Source: Ruegeria spongiae
Lineage (GTDB): Bacteria > Pseudomonadota > Alphaproteobacteria > Rhodobacterales > Rhodobacteraceae
Direction of reading: 5' to 3'
NCBI RefSeq assembly: GCF_023502395.1
Contig: NZ_JAMFMB010000005.1
Coordinates: 62,001 to 126,000, forward strand
Length of the DNA: 64,000 nucleotides
The position numbers and the translations under genes were made by a program. The notes under the pieces are model-generated. The model saw only the letters and a list, made by a program, of their open reading frames with translations, was not told where the DNA came from and made no database searches. Below, one piece after another: positions 37,574-47,717 of this stretch (within the stretch, counting starts at the first letter, position 1; every line of letters begins with the position of its first letter).

Positions 37574-38716
37574 ATGGATTTCGCCCTGACCGAGGAACAG
37601 AGCGCTGTTTTCGATATGGCCCATGCCTTCGGGCAGGAGCAGATCGCGCCTTTTGCCCGTCAGTGGGAGGCTGACGGCACCATCCCCAAGGATCTCTGGC
37701 CGCAGGTCGGTGCCTTGGGGTTCGGCGGGCTTTACGTGTCCGAGGACGGCGGCGGCGCCGGGCTCGGACGGTTGGACGCGACGCTGGTGTTCGAGGCGCT
37801 GTCGATGGCCTGCCCCTCGGTCGCGGCCTTCCTGTCGATCCACAACATGTGCGCCAAGATGCTGGATATGTTTGCCGATGACGCGTTGAAAGAGCGCATC
37901 ATGCCCGATGTGCTGAGCCTGAACACCGTACTCAGCTATTGCCTGACCGAACCCGGCTCCGGCTCGGACGCCGCGGCGCTGAAAACCCGCGCCGAACGCA
38001 CCAATGAGGGCTATACGCTGAACGGCACCAAGGCCTTCATCTCGGGCGGCGGCTATTCCGATGCCTATGTCTGCATGGTACGCACCGGTCAGGACGGCCC
38101 CAAGGGCATCTCGACCGTCTATGTCGAGGATGGCACGCCCGGCCTCAGCTTTGGCGCACTGGAACAGAAGATGGGGTGGCAAAGCCAGCCCACCGCGCAG
38201 GTGCAGTTCGACGACTGCAAAATCCCGGCGGGCAATCTGGTCGGCAGCGAGGGCGACGGGTTCAAATATGCGATGATGGGGCTGGATGGCGGACGGCTGA
38301 ACATCTCTGCCTGCTCACTGGGGGCCGCGCAGACCGCGCTGAACATGACGCTGCAATACATGTCCGAACGCAGGGCTTTTGGCCAGAGCATCGACCAGTT
38401 TCAGGGGCTGCAATTCCGCCTTGCGGATATGGAGATCGAGTTGCAGGCCGCCCGCACCTTTCTGCGGCACGCAGCGTGGAAGCTGGACACGGGCGCACCC
38501 GATGCCAGCAAGTTCTGCGCCATGGCCAAGAAGTTCGTTACCGAGACCGGATCGAAGGTGGTGGACCAATGCCTGCAACTGCATGGCGGTTATGGCTATC
38601 TGGCCGATTACGGGATCGAAAAGCTGGTGCGCGACCTGCGGGTACATCAGATACTGGAAGGCACCAACGAGATCATGCGGGTGATCGTGGCCCGACACAT
38701 GCTCGCCAATCGCTGA
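37574..38716 (+). CDS. Acyl-CoA dehydrogenase, probably isobutyryl-CoA dehydrogenase
   Basis: This 380-residue FAD enzyme oxidises an acyl-CoA at the alpha-beta bond. Signatures are LTEPGSGSDAAALKTRAER, GGRLNISACSLGAAQ, the DQFQGLQFRLADM helix and the C-terminal LHGGYGYLADYGIEKLVRDLRVHQILEGTNEIMR. The next two genes encode 3-hydroxyisobutyryl-CoA hydrolase and 3-hydroxyisobutyrate dehydrogenase, so isobutyryl-CoA from valine is the expected substrate. The next gene begins 7 bp after the stop. Confidence 0.92.
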   Translation: MDFALTEEQSAVFDMAHAFGQEQIAPFARQWEADGTIPKDLWPQVGALGFGGLYVSEDGGGAGLGRLDATLVFEALSMACPSVAAFLSIHNMCAKMLDMFADDALKERIMPDVLSLNTVLSYCLTEPGSGSDAAALKTRAERTNEGYTLNGTKAFISGGGYSDAYVCMVRTGQDGPKGISTVYVEDGTPGLSFGALEQKMGWQSQPTAQVQFDDCKIPAGNLVGSEGDGFKYAMMGLDGGRLNISACSLGAAQTALNMTLQYMSERRAFGQSIDQFQGLQFRLADMEIELQAARTFLRHAAWKLDTGAPDASKFCAMAKKFVTETGSKVVDQCLQLHGGYGYLADYGIEKLVRDLRVHQILEGTNEIMRVIVARHMLANR

Positions 38717-38722
38717 GGGACC

Positions 38723-39769
38723 ATGGCCGATATTTATATCCGCACCACCGGTCGCGCGGGCCGGATCACCCTGACCCGCCCGCAGGCGCTGAATGCGATG
38801 ACCTATGAGATGTGCCTCGGCATCGACACGGCGATGCGCAATTGGCGCGAGGATGATGCGGTCGATCTGGTGATCCTGGATGCGACGGGCGACAAGGCGT
38901 TTTGCGCGGGCGGCGATATCGCCGAGTTGTATGAGACCGGCACCAGGGGCGATTATCACTATGGCCGCCGCTTCTGGCGCGATGAGTATCGCCTGAACGC
39001 ACTGATCCATGAATACCCCAAACCGGTGGTGAGCTTCCTGCAAGGCTTCACCATGGGCGGCGGGGTCGGCATCGGCTGTCACGGCTCGCATCGGGTGGTC
39101 TGCGACAGTTCGCGCATTTCGATGCCCGAGGTCGGCATCGGACTGGTGCCGGATGTGGGCGGCTCGCTGATGCTGGCGCAGGCGCCGGGGCGGCTGGGCG
39201 AGTATCTGGCGGTTACCGCGCATCGGATGGGGCCGGATGACGCTATTCTGGTCGGGTTTGCCGATCACTATATCCCGCAGGATCAATGGGGCGATCTGAT
39301 CGAAATGCTCGAAAGTTCGGGCGATGCGACGCATGTTGAAACCCATGCGCGCCCTGCCCCGGTTGGAGATCTGCGTGGTCAGGAGCCCGAGATCGACCAA
39401 CTCTTCGACGGCGACACGCTGGATGATATCCTGACTCATCTGCACACGCAGGACAGTGAATTGGCACAGCGCGCGCTGAGGGCCATGTCCCGCCATTCGC
39501 CTCTGTCGATGGCCTGCGGTATCGAGATTCTCCACCAGTTGCGCGGACATGCGCCCAGCATCCGCAGGGCTCTGGAACTGGAATACCGCTTTACCGCACG
39601 CGCGATGGAGTATGGCGACTTTCTGGAAGGCATCCGCGCCCAGATCATCGACAAGGACCGCAACCCGCACTGGCAATATGCTGACATGGTGGTCCCGGAA
39701 CAGGCAGTGTCGCAGATGCTGCTGCCTTTGGCGCAAGAGCCGCTCACATTCGAGGAGGAAACCACATGA
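38723..39769 (+). CDS. 3-hydroxyisobutyryl-CoA hydrolase (crotonase family)
   Basis: This 348-residue protein hydrolyses 3-hydroxyisobutyryl-CoA in valine degradation. The HIBCH-type signatures are KAFCAGGDIAELYE, QGFTMGGGVGIGCHGSHRVV and ISMPEVGIGLVPDVGGSLML, and the length (about 345-350) is that of HIBCH rather than ordinary enoyl-CoA hydratases (about 260). It overlaps the following mmsB by 4 bp (ATGA), so translation is coupled. Confidence 0.9.
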   Translation: MADIYIRTTGRAGRITLTRPQALNAMTYEMCLGIDTAMRNWREDDAVDLVILDATGDKAFCAGGDIAELYETGTRGDYHYGRRFWRDEYRLNALIHEYPKPVVSFLQGFTMGGGVGIGCHGSHRVVCDSSRISMPEVGIGLVPDVGGSLMLAQAPGRLGEYLAVTAHRMGPDDAILVGFADHYIPQDQWGDLIEMLESSGDATHVETHARPAPVGDLRGQEPEIDQLFDGDTLDDILTHLHTQDSELAQRALRAMSRHSPLSMACGIEILHQLRGHAPSIRRALELEYRFTARAMEYGDFLEGIRAQIIDKDRNPHWQYADMVVPEQAVSQMLLPLAQEPLTFEEETT

Positions 39770-40638
39770 GGATCGGATTTATCGGATTGGGCAACATGGG
39801 CGCGCCCATGGCGGCCAACCTCGCCGGAGCCGGGCATGATCTGCACGGGTTCGACACCGCCGCGGTCGCGGTCGCGGGTGTCACGATGGTCGAGAGCGCC
39901 ACAGCCGCCGCCACCGGGGCCGATGTGGTGATCACCATGTTGCCCAATGGCGCGATCCTGCGCGCGGTGGCCGCCGAGGTCCTGCCCGTAATGGAACCCG
40001 GCGCAACCCTTGTCGATTGCTCGACCGTTGATGTGGACAGCGCCCGCGACGTGGCGGATCAGGCCACGCAGACCGGGCTGCTCTTTGTCGATGCGCCGGT
40101 CTCGGGTGGTGTCGGCGGCGCCAGCGCCGGAACGCTGACCTTCATGGCAGGTGGCTCGGACGATGCCTTTGCCAAGGCGGCACCGCTATTTGAGATCATG
40201 GGCCAGAAGGCCGTGCATTGCGGCGAGGCAGGCGCGGGTCAGGCGGCCAAGATCTGCAACAACATGATCCTGGGCGTCACCATGATCGCCACCTGCGAGG
40301 CCTTTGCGCTGGCTGACAAGCTGGGGCTCGACCGGCAAAAGATGTTCGACGTGGTCAGCACGTCCTCGGGGTATAGCTGGACGATGAACGCCTATTGCCC
40401 CGCGCCCGGTGTTGGCCCGCAATCGCCCTCGGACAATGACTATCAGCCCGGTTTTGCCGCCGAGTTGATGCTCAAGGACCTGCGCCTGAGCCAGCAGGCC
40501 GCCGAAAGCGCCGATGCCGACACACCTTTGGGCCAAGCGGCAACCGCTCTCTACGAGCAGTTCGTCGAGGCCGAAGACGGCATGGGTCGCGATTTCTCGG
40601 CCATGCTGCCCAGGTTTGTGCAACGGGGGCGTAGATGA
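39766..40638 (+). CDS. mmsB: 3-hydroxyisobutyrate dehydrogenase
   Basis: This 290-residue NAD-dependent dehydrogenase oxidises 3-hydroxyisobutyrate to methylmalonate semialdehyde. It shows the Rossmann GFIGLGNMGAPMAANL start, the substrate-binding DAPVSGGVGGASAGTLTFMAGG and the catalytic Lys region GAGQAAKICNNMILGV. It is the third gene of the valine operon. The downstream enzyme of the pathway, mmsA, is not in the window. Confidence 0.95.
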   Translation: MRIGFIGLGNMGAPMAANLAGAGHDLHGFDTAAVAVAGVTMVESATAAATGADVVITMLPNGAILRAVAAEVLPVMEPGATLVDCSTVDVDSARDVADQATQTGLLFVDAPVSGGVGGASAGTLTFMAGGSDDAFAKAAPLFEIMGQKAVHCGEAGAGQAAKICNNMILGVTMIATCEAFALADKLGLDRQKMFDVVSTSSGYSWTMNAYCPAPGVGPQSPSDNDYQPGFAAELMLKDLRLSQQAAESADADTPLGQAATALYEQFVEAEDGMGRDFSAMLPRFVQRGRR

Positions 40639-40674
40639 CTCCCCCTCCCACGCTCTGCGCGGCACCTGAGCGTT

Positions 40675-41784
40675 TCAGAACTTGACGTTGCAACCTTCGA
40701 AGAACGCAAGAATTTCGTCGGTCAGGAACCCCTTGCCGGTGGCAACTTGAACCAGTTCAAACGCGCAACCATTGTTGACCTCGACGACAACCGGGCCGGT
40801 GTCGGTAAGCGCAATATCTGTAGAGCCAAAGCGGTTCGCGCTATGAAGCAGGGCAACGGTTTCGTTCAGTTCCCGCAGAGCTTGCCAGTCAGGCAGGCAT
40901 TCGCCCATCAGAATGCGTTCCGAATTCGGTAACGCGTCGTGGCGCTGCAATATTCCGTCATTTTGGGTGACAATCGAACAAATCTCACCGGTGTCTGGTT
41001 TGAGTTCGCACAGGACATTTCCAGACCTCCAGAAGTTGTCCGCAACATTTCCTGACATCGGCAATTTGAGCAAAGTAAATGGAACCGACAGCCCATCGTC
41101 GTTGATGAGGTTCAAGCAGCGAACGGTTGCGGTGCTTTCGGTGATCCCCTCAAAGAAGGAATGCGGTCTCAGGCAACGTTGCAGCAAATAGGTCTGGTCA
41201 CCGAAAACGTCATCGAACAACTGCGCGTAGGTCACCGGTTCCTGACCATCTATCAGGACATGCGTGTCGGTACAGCCCGAGATTCGAAACGCGCCCGCGC
41301 TCCACATACCGTCCATGTTTTTTGCAAAGAGCGGAAAATCGGAGCAGGTTGCAAAGAATGCCTTGATGTCGTTGGCACAGGTGAGTTTTGAGAGTTTGGG
41401 ATAAAGTCGATTGCTGCGGTCGAAAATGGCGACATTCTGCGGTGTCGCCACGCCACACTGACTAAGCAACGCGGCTGACACGAACTTATCCTCGCTCACC
41501 GACCACCACCTAATGTCATTGCATTGGTTCACAAGTGGCCAGTGGATATAGGCGGACAGGAACCTTTTTCGATCCGCATCATCCCATTTTGCAATATCAT
41601 ACAATCCGTATTGCAGATATTCCCGAAACTTGAGCTTGCCCCGCCCGCGGCGAAATTTGAGATAATCCAGACCAATCGCAATCGGGTTTCGACCCGAGGC
41701 CCTGGACGCAGCGGCCAAATTCTTTGTCAGATCAGTCTGACCCTTGGCCTCGATCAGTTGAATATCCTTCGCATATGCAGACAT
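40675..41784 (-). CDS. Sugar-transfer-associated ATP-grasp enzyme (orphan)
   Basis: This 369-residue protein resembles the ATP-grasp family found next to polysaccharide genes, with LSQCGVATPQNVAIFD, SDFPLFAKNMDGMWSAGAF and GSTDIALTDTGPVVVEVNNGCAFELVQ as the ATP- and metal-binding parts. ATP-grasp enzymes form carboxylate-amine or similar bonds; a product cannot be named. Its base composition is clearly more AT-rich than its neighbours and no other polysaccharide gene is adjacent, so it looks acquired. It is convergent with mmsB. Confidence 0.72.
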   Translation of the reverse strand: MSAYAKDIQLIEAKGQTDLTKNLAAASRASGRNPIAIGLDYLKFRRGRGKLKFREYLQYGLYDIAKWDDADRKRFLSAYIHWPLVNQCNDIRWWSVSEDKFVSAALLSQCGVATPQNVAIFDRSNRLYPKLSKLTCANDIKAFFATCSDFPLFAKNMDGMWSAGAFRISGCTDTHVLIDGQEPVTYAQLFDDVFGDQTYLLQRCLRPHSFFEGITESTATVRCLNLINDDGLSVPFTLLKLPMSGNVADNFWRSGNVLCELKPDTGEICSIVTQNDGILQRHDALPNSERILMGECLPDWQALRELNETVALLHSANRFGSTDIALTDTGPVVVEVNNGCAFELVQVATGKGFLTDEILAFFEGCNVKF

Positions 41785-41883
41785 AACGCTACCCTGAATC
41801 GCCTAATTGTTTCTGAAATTGAAACCTGCCTGTAGCAGAAATTAGACAACAATGAGGCGCATCTGTGTTTCCTTCACTAAGCG

Positions 41884-44766
41884 CTACTCTGCCGCGACAC
41901 GTTCCGGGTTGAGCATGTCTTTCAGATAATGCCCGGTATGGCTGCGCGGTTCTGCGACGACCTGTTCGGGCGTGCCCGTGGCCACGATCTCACCCCCGCC
42001 ATCACCGCCTTCGGGGCCGATATCAATGATCCAGTCGGCGGTTTTGATGACATCGAGATTATGTTCGATCACCACAACCGTGTTGCCCTGATCGACCAGT
42101 TCATGCAGCACTTCCAACAGCTTGCGGACATCTTCGAAATGCAGCCCCGTGGTGGGCTCATCGAGGATGTAAAGCGTGCGGCCGGTTGAGCGCTTGCTGA
42201 GTTCCTTCGACAGTTTCACCCGCTGTGCCTCGCCGCCCGAGAGCGTGGTCGCCTGCTGGCCGACCTTGATATAGCCCAGACCAACGCGCGCCAGCGCATC
42301 CATCTTGTCGCGGATCGAGGGCACCGCCTTGAAGAAATCCTGCGCATCTTCCACCGTCATATCCAGAACATCGGCGATACTCTTGCCCTTGAACTTGATC
42401 TCCAAGGTTTCGCGGTTATAGCGCGCGCCCTTGCAGGTTTCGCAGGTCACATAAACGTCGGGCAGGAAATGCATCTCGATCTTGATGACCCCGTCGCCCT
42501 GACAGGCCTCGCAGCGCCCACCCTTGACGTTGAAGCTGAACCGCCCCGGCTTGTAGCCGCGCGTCTTGGCCTCGGGCAGGCCGGCGAACCAGTCGCGGAT
42601 CGGGGTGAAGGCCCCGGTGTAAGTCGCTGGATTGGAACGTGGAGTCCGCCCGATGGGCCGTTGGTCAATGTCGATCACCTTGTCCAGATGTTCCAGCCCC
42701 TTGATGGTCTCGCAGGGCGCGGGCGTCTGGCGCGCGCCGTTCAGCCGCATCGAGGCGGTCTTGAACAGCGTCTCGATCGTGAGCGTCGATTTGCCCCCGC
42801 CCGACACGCCGCTGACGCAGACAAACTTGGCCAGCGGGAATTCAGCGGTGACGTTTTTGAGGTTGTTGCCGGTGGCATTGACCACCTTGACCTTTTTCTT
42901 GTTGCCCTTGCGCCGCTTGGCGGGCACCGCAATCTCTCGGGTGCCGGACAGGTATTGCCCGGTGATCGAGCTTGCATCACCGGCAACCACATCCGGCGTG
43001 CCATGACTGACCACCTGCCCGCCATGCACCCCGGCACCGGGACCGATATCAAAGACGTAATCAGCCGCGCGAATGGCCTCTTCGTCATGTTCGACCAAAA
43101 TCACCGTATTGCCCTGATCGCGCAGGTTCTTGAGCGTGCCCAGCAGCCGGTCATTGTCGCGCTGATGCAACCCGATCGAGGGTTCGTCGAGCACATAAAG
43201 CACACCCGTCAGCCCCGAGCCGATCTGGCTGGCCAGCCGGATTCGCTGGCTCTCGCCGCCGCTCAAGGTGCCACTTGAACGGGACAGTGTAAGGTACTCC
43301 AATCCCACGTTATTCAGGAATCCCAGCCGTTCGCGGATTTCCTTGACGATGGCACGGGCGATCTCTTGCTTTTGCTGGCTCAGGTGGTTCGGCACGTCCT
43401 CAATCCAGGCCAGCGCCTGACGGATCGACATCTGCACCACCTGCCCCACATGCAGGCCCGCGATCTTCACCGCCAAGGCCTCGGGGCGCAGCCGGTAGCC
43501 CTCGCAGGTGCCGCAGGGACGGTTGTTCTGGTAGCGCTCGAATTCTTCGCGGATCCAGTTCGAATCCGTCTCGCGATAGCGGCGTTCCATGTTGGGGATC
43601 ACCCCCTCGAACACCCGCGTGACCTGATAGACCCGCCCGCCCTCGTCATAGCGGAACGGGATTTCGTCGTCGCCGGACCCATAGAGGAAGACCTGCTGCA
43701 CATGGGCTGGCAGGTCCTTCCATTTGGCGTTCTTGTCGAACTCGTAATGACGCGCGATGGCCTCGATGGTCTGCAGGAAATAGGGTGATTTGCCCTTGCG
43801 CCAGGGGGCCAGCGCGCCGTCGTAGACTTTCAGCCCCTGATCCGGCACCACGAGGCGTTCGTCAAAGAACAGTTCCACCCCCAGCCCGTCACACTCGGGA
43901 CAGGCCCCAAAAGGCGCATTGAAGGAGAACATCCGCGGTTCGATCTCGGGGATGGTGAAGCCGCTGACCGGGCAGGCGAAGTTCTCGGAAAAGGTGATCC
44001 GTTCCGCCTCGCCCGATTCTTCTTTGCCCGCTGATCCCGCCCGCGGAGCCGTCTCAAGCACCGCAATGCCGTCGGCCAGATCAAGCGCGGTGCGCAGGCT
44101 GTCGGCCAACCGGGTTTCCATGCCCTCGCGGACCACCAGCCGGTCGACCACCACGTCGATATCGTGGCGGAACTTCTTGTCCAGCGTCGGCGGCTCGTCC
44201 AACTCGTAGAATTCGCCATCAACTTTCACGCGCTGAAACCCCTGCTTGCGCAGTTCCAGAAACTCTTTTTTGTACTCGCCCTTGCGGTCGCGCACGATGG
44301 GGGCCAGCAGATAGCCGCGTGTGCCCTCCTCCATGGTCATGATGCGATCAACCATGTCCTGCACCTGCTGCGCCTCGATGGGCAGGCCGGTTGCAGGGCT
44401 GTAGGGCGTGCCCGCGCGGGCAAACAGCAGCCGCATATAGTCGTAGATCTCGGTCACGGTGCCCACGGTGGAGCGTGGGTTTTTCGACGTCGTCTTCTGC
44501 TCGATCGAGATCGCCGGGGACAGACCACTGATATGGTCCACATCCGGTTTTTCCATCATATCAAGGAATTGACGGGCATAAGCGCTGAGCGATTCCACGT
44601 AACGCCGCTGCCCTTCGGCATAGATCGTATCAAACGCCAGCGAGGATTTCCCCGAACCAGAAAGCCCGGTGATCACCACAAACTGATCGCGCGGAATGTC
44701 CACGTCGATACTCTTGAGATTATGCTCGCGCGCGCCGCGCACCTCGATGTTTTTCAGCTCAGCCAT
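41884..44766 (-). CDS. uvrA: UvrABC excinuclease subunit A
   Basis: This 960-residue DNA-damage sensor for nucleotide excision repair has two ABC ATPase modules. The first contains Walker [14 protein letters not shown] and the signature [16 protein letters not shown]; the second [16 protein letters not shown] and [15 protein letters not shown]. Zinc-binding Cys pairs are in CPECDGLG and [17 protein letters not shown]. Length is normal. A palindromic LexA-like region lies 20-35 bp upstream of its start. Confidence 0.97.
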   Translation of the reverse strand: MAELKNIEVRGAREHNLKSIDVDIPRDQFVVITGLSGSGKSSLAFDTIYAEGQRRYVESLSAYARQFLDMMEKPDVDHISGLSPAISIEQKTTSKNPRSTVGTVTEIYDYMRLLFARAGTPYSPATGLPIEAQQVQDMVDRIMTMEEGTRGYLLAPIVRDRKGEYKKEFLELRKQGFQRVKVDGEFYELDEPPTLDKKFRHDIDVVVDRLVVREGMETRLADSLRTALDLADGIAVLETAPRAGSAGKEESGEAERITFSENFACPVSGFTIPEIEPRMFSFNAPFGACPECDGLGVELFFDERLVVPDQGLKVYDGALAPWRKGKSPYFLQTIEAIARHYEFDKNAKWKDLPAHVQQVFLYGSGDDEIPFRYDEGGRVYQVTRVFEGVIPNMERRYRETDSNWIREEFERYQNNRPCGTCEGYRLRPEALAVKIAGLHVGQVVQMSIRQALAWIEDVPNHLSQQKQEIARAIVKEIRERLGFLNNVGLEYLTLSRSSGTLSGGESQRIRLASQIGSGLTGVLYVLDEPSIGLHQRDNDRLLGTLKNLRDQGNTVILVEHDEEAIRAADYVFDIGPGAGVHGGQVVSHGTPDVVAGDASSITGQYLSGTREIAVPAKRRKGNKKKVKVVNATGNNLKNVTAEFPLAKFVCVSGVSGGGKSTLTIETLFKTASMRLNGARQTPAPCETIKGLEHLDKVIDIDQRPIGRTPRSNPATYTGAFTPIRDWFAGLPEAKTRGYKPGRFSFNVKGGRCEACQGDGVIKIEMHFLPDVYVTCETCKGARYNRETLEIKFKGKSIADVLDMTVEDAQDFFKAVPSIRDKMDALARVGLGYIKVGQQATTLSGGEAQRVKLSKELSKRSTGRTLYILDEPTTGLHFEDVRKLLEVLHELVDQGNTVVVIEHNLDVIKTADWIIDIGPEGGDGGGEIVATGTPEQVVAEPRSHTGHYLKDMLNPERVAAE

Positions 44767-44775
44767 GATGCCCTC

Positions 44776-44802
44776 GGTTCACCGGTTAACACATAGTGAA
44801 CC
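44776..44802. promoter_or_regulatory. LexA/SOS-like palindrome upstream of uvrA
   Basis: GGTTCAC and GTGAACC form 7-bp inverted arms with a 13-bp spacer. On the minus strand it contains GTTC-N7-GTTA (44787-44801), one mismatch from the alphaproteobacterial SOS box GTTC-N7-GTTC. It is 21 bp from the uvrA ATG, as expected for an SOS operator. Confidence 0.55.
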
Positions 44803-44845
44803 GCGTGTGAGTCTCCAACAAAAAAATAAGAACGTTACGGGAACA

Positions 44846-46009
44846 TCACCCAGCGGCACGCAGGCGCGCCAAGAATAGATGCACCAGCAGGCCGGACAGG
44901 AGCAGCAACGTGACCGCGCCCGCCATGGCCCAATAGCCCGAGAGCGTCAGCAAGGCCACCATCAGCGGTGTGCCAATGCCATTGCCCAGATTGCCGGTCT
45001 GGGCCAGCGCACCCTGGGCATAGGCCCGGTCGACCACGGTGCTGTTCAGTTGCGGGATGGCGGCAAAACTTGCGCCCTGGATCAACCCCATCGAGGCCGC
45101 CAGCACCAGACAGGCGGCGGGGTCGCCGGGCATGGCCCAGAGCCAGAGCATGGCCAATGCGCTGAGCCCAAAGCCCAGTTGGACCACCTGCACCGCCCGC
45201 AGATAGCGCAGAAGCAGCACGCCGATACTCATCGACGACAGGATGCTGGCCAGTGGCATCGCGCCCACGACAAAACCGCGCCATTCCGGCGCGATGAAGG
45301 GTGGGATAACGGTCAGGATCGACACGAAACAGGCGGTGTAGAACAGCCAGCCCGCGGCCGGTGCGCTCATCCAGGGTGAGCGGTAGATGGTCATATGCAA
45401 CCCGGGCAGCGCGGCGAGGCGTGGCATCTCTTGCCGCGGCAGCGCAGGCACGCTGCGCAAGGCCCGATGCAGGATCAGGGCCAGCGCCGCCATGATCAGG
45501 GCGTGCGCCGCAAAAAGCCCCCGCACCCCGTAATGATCCACCAAAGGCAACCCGAACCAGGCCAGCAGCGTGAAGGAGACGCCAAAGAACGTCCCCCACA
45601 GCGTCATCGCCGCGCCCCGGTGCCGCTCGGCGCTGATCTGCGCGATCAGCGTGGGCGCGGCCACCACCAGCCCCAGATGCGACAGGCCTTCGATGGCGCG
45701 GCTGAGCAGAAACAGCCCGAAGGACAGCTCCAGCGCCTGCAGCCCCGACATACCCGCCCCGATCCAGAGCGCACCAACCAGCGCCCGGCGAAATCCGATG
45801 GCCGCAACCACCGCCCCGGCGAGAATGCCAAAGAGGATACCCAGAACCGCGACCATCGACACGGTGAATCCCAGCCATGGACCGGCCCCCGGATAAAGCG
45901 CCTCCATCCGGTAGAAGACCACGCTGATCTTACCATATTGCGCCGCCGCGCCCAGCCCGGCCAGCCAGATCAGCAGGATCAACCCCCAACGGGTCCGCTC
46001 AATCGTCAC
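44846..46009 (-). CDS. Major facilitator superfamily transporter
   Basis: This 387-residue protein has about 12 hydrophobic segments in two six-helix halves, with an MFS-like loop after helix 2 (AIGFRRALVGALW). The substrate is unknown. GTG at 46009 is the likely start: it overlaps the upstream methyltransferase stop by 11 bp and begins just before the first membrane helix, whereas the ATG at 46060 would overlap more. It is probably co-transcribed with the methyltransferase. Confidence 0.82.
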   Translation of the reverse strand: MTIERTRWGLILLIWLAGLGAAAQYGKISVVFYRMEALYPGAGPWLGFTVSMVAVLGILFGILAGAVVAAIGFRRALVGALWIGAGMSGLQALELSFGLFLLSRAIEGLSHLGLVVAAPTLIAQISAERHRGAAMTLWGTFFGVSFTLLAWFGLPLVDHYGVRGLFAAHALIMAALALILHRALRSVPALPRQEMPRLAALPGLHMTIYRSPWMSAPAAGWLFYTACFVSILTVIPPFIAPEWRGFVVGAMPLASILSSMSIGVLLLRYLRAVQVVQLGFGLSALAMLWLWAMPGDPAACLVLAASMGLIQGASFAAIPQLNSTVVDRAYAQGALAQTGNLGNGIGTPLMVALLTLSGYWAMAGAVTLLLLSGLLVHLFLARLRAAG

Positions 46010-46571
46010 GAGATGTCTTTCGGGCCAGCGCCCAGGCGCAGATCGGGAAGTCCGGATCATTGTCCAGACTGTCCCGGTCAGGGTCGTATCGGGGCGGCCA
46101 GTCGGGCTCCAGATTGCGCAGCGCTGCCCGACGGTTGCCCCATTGATGCGCCTCGATTTCCTGCTCTGCGAAACCGCATTCGATCAGCAGGTTGCGCAAC
46201 CCGTTTGCCGACCAGCGCGAGTTGTCTTGAGGGGCGGCGTGAAACGGAATGAAGAAGGGCACCGCCAGCCAGAAATGCCCTCCCGGCCTGAGCATCTCGA
46301 TCACGTTCAGCGTCGCCTCATAGGGGCGGTCCAGATGTTCCCAGACCTGATTGGCCAGCACCAGATCGAACTGGCGCGGCTGTCCGGCAGGATCCAGAAC
46401 CGGACCGGCGCAGATGTCATGCGCCGGATAGCGAAAGCTGTCATAGGAGCGAAACGGGAATTGCCGCCCCCATTTGCCGGATATCTCGGCCACCTCCAGC
46501 CGCTCGGGCTGCAGGTTCCGGATCAGCTGGCGACTGGACCGATTCATTACAATTCTGTTCAGGCTGGACAT
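45999..46571 (-). CDS. Class I SAM-dependent methyltransferase
   Basis: This 190-residue protein has a Methyltransf_11-type core with LEVAEISGKWG, FDLVLANQVWEHLDRPYEATLNVIEMLRPGG and FWLAVPFF. The SAM-binding motif I is degenerate. The target is unknown; the family often modifies small molecules or lipids. The gene lies directly upstream of the MFS transporter with an 11-bp overlap, so the methylated product may be exported. Upstream begins a 1.16 kb non-coding scar. Confidence 0.75.
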   Translation of the reverse strand: MSSLNRIVMNRSSRQLIRNLQPERLEVAEISGKWGRQFPFRSYDSFRYPAHDICAGPVLDPAGQPRQFDLVLANQVWEHLDRPYEATLNVIEMLRPGGHFWLAVPFFIPFHAAPQDNSRWSANGLRNLLIECGFAEQEIEAHQWGNRRAALRNLEPDWPPRYDPDRDSLDNDPDFPICAWALARKTSRDD

Positions 46572-46790
46572 CGCGTTCCGTCGATTTCGCCGCGACTTAA
46601 ACAGGCGTCCCGCACAAGGTCCAGCCCGAAGACTCTCCTCATACGCCTTTCATGATGTGCTGGCGGTCATACATGGTGGGAACCCTTAGCCTGCCTGCAG
46701 TCTCCTACATGTGACCTGCCCCCCGAAACTTCCCTGTCCTTAATATAGAGATTGCTCAACCAGTTCGCGCGCACCTTGGCGCTCAACCTT

Positions 46791-46976
46791 CCTGGTTGTG
46801 TCGGTTGCGAAGCCCTCTGGCCTCCCTCCCAGAGGTTTTGGAACCAGTTGCTCCGAAATCCTACGTGCCTCCCAAAGCGCTTTCCGCTACGCAAGATGCT
46901 CGGCCATCTGGGTCGGTGTCAGTTCCGACCGCATCAGATTCTCGTCAATCTCCCAACGCGGACAGACGCAAAAATG
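46791..46976 (-). pseudogene. Remnant of a ParB-like (ParB/RepB N-terminal) protein
   Basis: One minus-strand frame reads CPRWEIDENLMRSELTPTQMAEHLA, a stop codon TAG at 46887-46889, then RKALWEARRISEQLVPKP and GGRPEGFATDTT. This matches the helix-turn-helix part of the ParB-like proteins found on plasmids and genomic islands (IDEN, RAELT, A-x-RK, GGRP). No start codon, no N-terminal half and an in-frame stop make it a fragment. It points to a past mobile element here. Confidence 0.7.
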
Positions 46977-47265
46977 GCAGTAGTTATGCCGTTTTCCTTT
47001 CTGACGTTACGTCTCATCGCAGCCGCAGTTCACGATGTATATTGACGTAAAGGTAAGCTATGCATCGATTTTTTGACTGCCCGGTCAAAAAGTGACGCAA
47101 AACACCGGCTTCTTCCCCCTTACGACAACCAACTCTTCTTCTAGATGCAGGTTGTCGCTGTGGATCGCCACTCACGGATTGAAGGTCCTTGAGCCCTCTC
47201 CCTCAGGGTTCGGACAAGATCCACAGCGGCAAATTTGAAAGCCCTGATGTTGAAGGAATCTGAAG

Positions 47266-47457
47266 ATGCAAATCAAATCATTTCTCAACCGCTTTAAGGC
47301 AGCGGAACCGGGTCGAACTCCGGTTTCAAGTGATACGGATGACGCCTCATCGACCAAATGCGACAGGCCACCCTTGTTAAAGAAGTCAGAGCTAACAGCG
47401 ATATTCCAATCTGTGCTTGATGAAAAACGGCACGACCTAGCTTCACGGCATAGGTGA
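47266..47457 (+). CDS. Possible 63-residue small protein
   Basis: The frame starts MQIKSFLNRFKAAEPG, has AAGGAATCTGAAG immediately before the ATG, and ends KRHDLASRHR. It is basic at both ends and Ser/Asp-rich in the middle, with no membrane segment. It has no recognised family and could be the N-terminal stump of a lost gene. The paired inverted repeats at 47123-47228 sit in its leader. Confidence 0.35.
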   Translation: MQIKSFLNRFKAAEPGRTPVSSDTDDASSTKCDRPPLLKKSELTAIFQSVLDEKRHDLASRHR

Positions 47458-47684
47458 AATCCGCGACCGGGCTACTATTCACGCTGTTCCTGCTAATCGG
47501 GGAACATTGAAACCTGGTCGCCTTTAGCTCAAATCTGGGTGGAACGCCCAGAAATGAGAAGACCCCGCACCAAGCACAACCGGTACGAGGTCAATAGCAC
47601 CCTCGGGTAGGGGCGAGCGGTTCACGGGGATTGCCGAACACAGAAGTTGACGAGATGGCAGCGACAGTCCAGCCGTGGGAACAA

Positions 47685-47717
47685 AGCCGGGCGACCCCCT
47701 GCCCGGCTGTTTTTTTT
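47685..47717 (+). terminator. Strong intrinsic terminator
   Basis: AGCCGGGC pairs with GCCCGGCT around an eight-base loop, followed by G and eight T residues on the plus strand. No protein-coding gene larger than about 60 codons precedes it, so it probably ends a small RNA or the transcript of the 47266 frame. On the minus strand the same stem follows lpdA and could end that message, but its tail is T-poor. Confidence 0.85.

Noticed and set aside
46752-47050. Short plus-strand frames in the scar (84-97 codons)
   Set aside because: They are antisense to the ParB-like remnant and their translations show no motif.
47460-47717. Could be tmRNA, RNase P RNA or SRP RNA
   Set aside because: None of the hallmark sequences of these RNAs is found; only generic stems and a terminator are visible.
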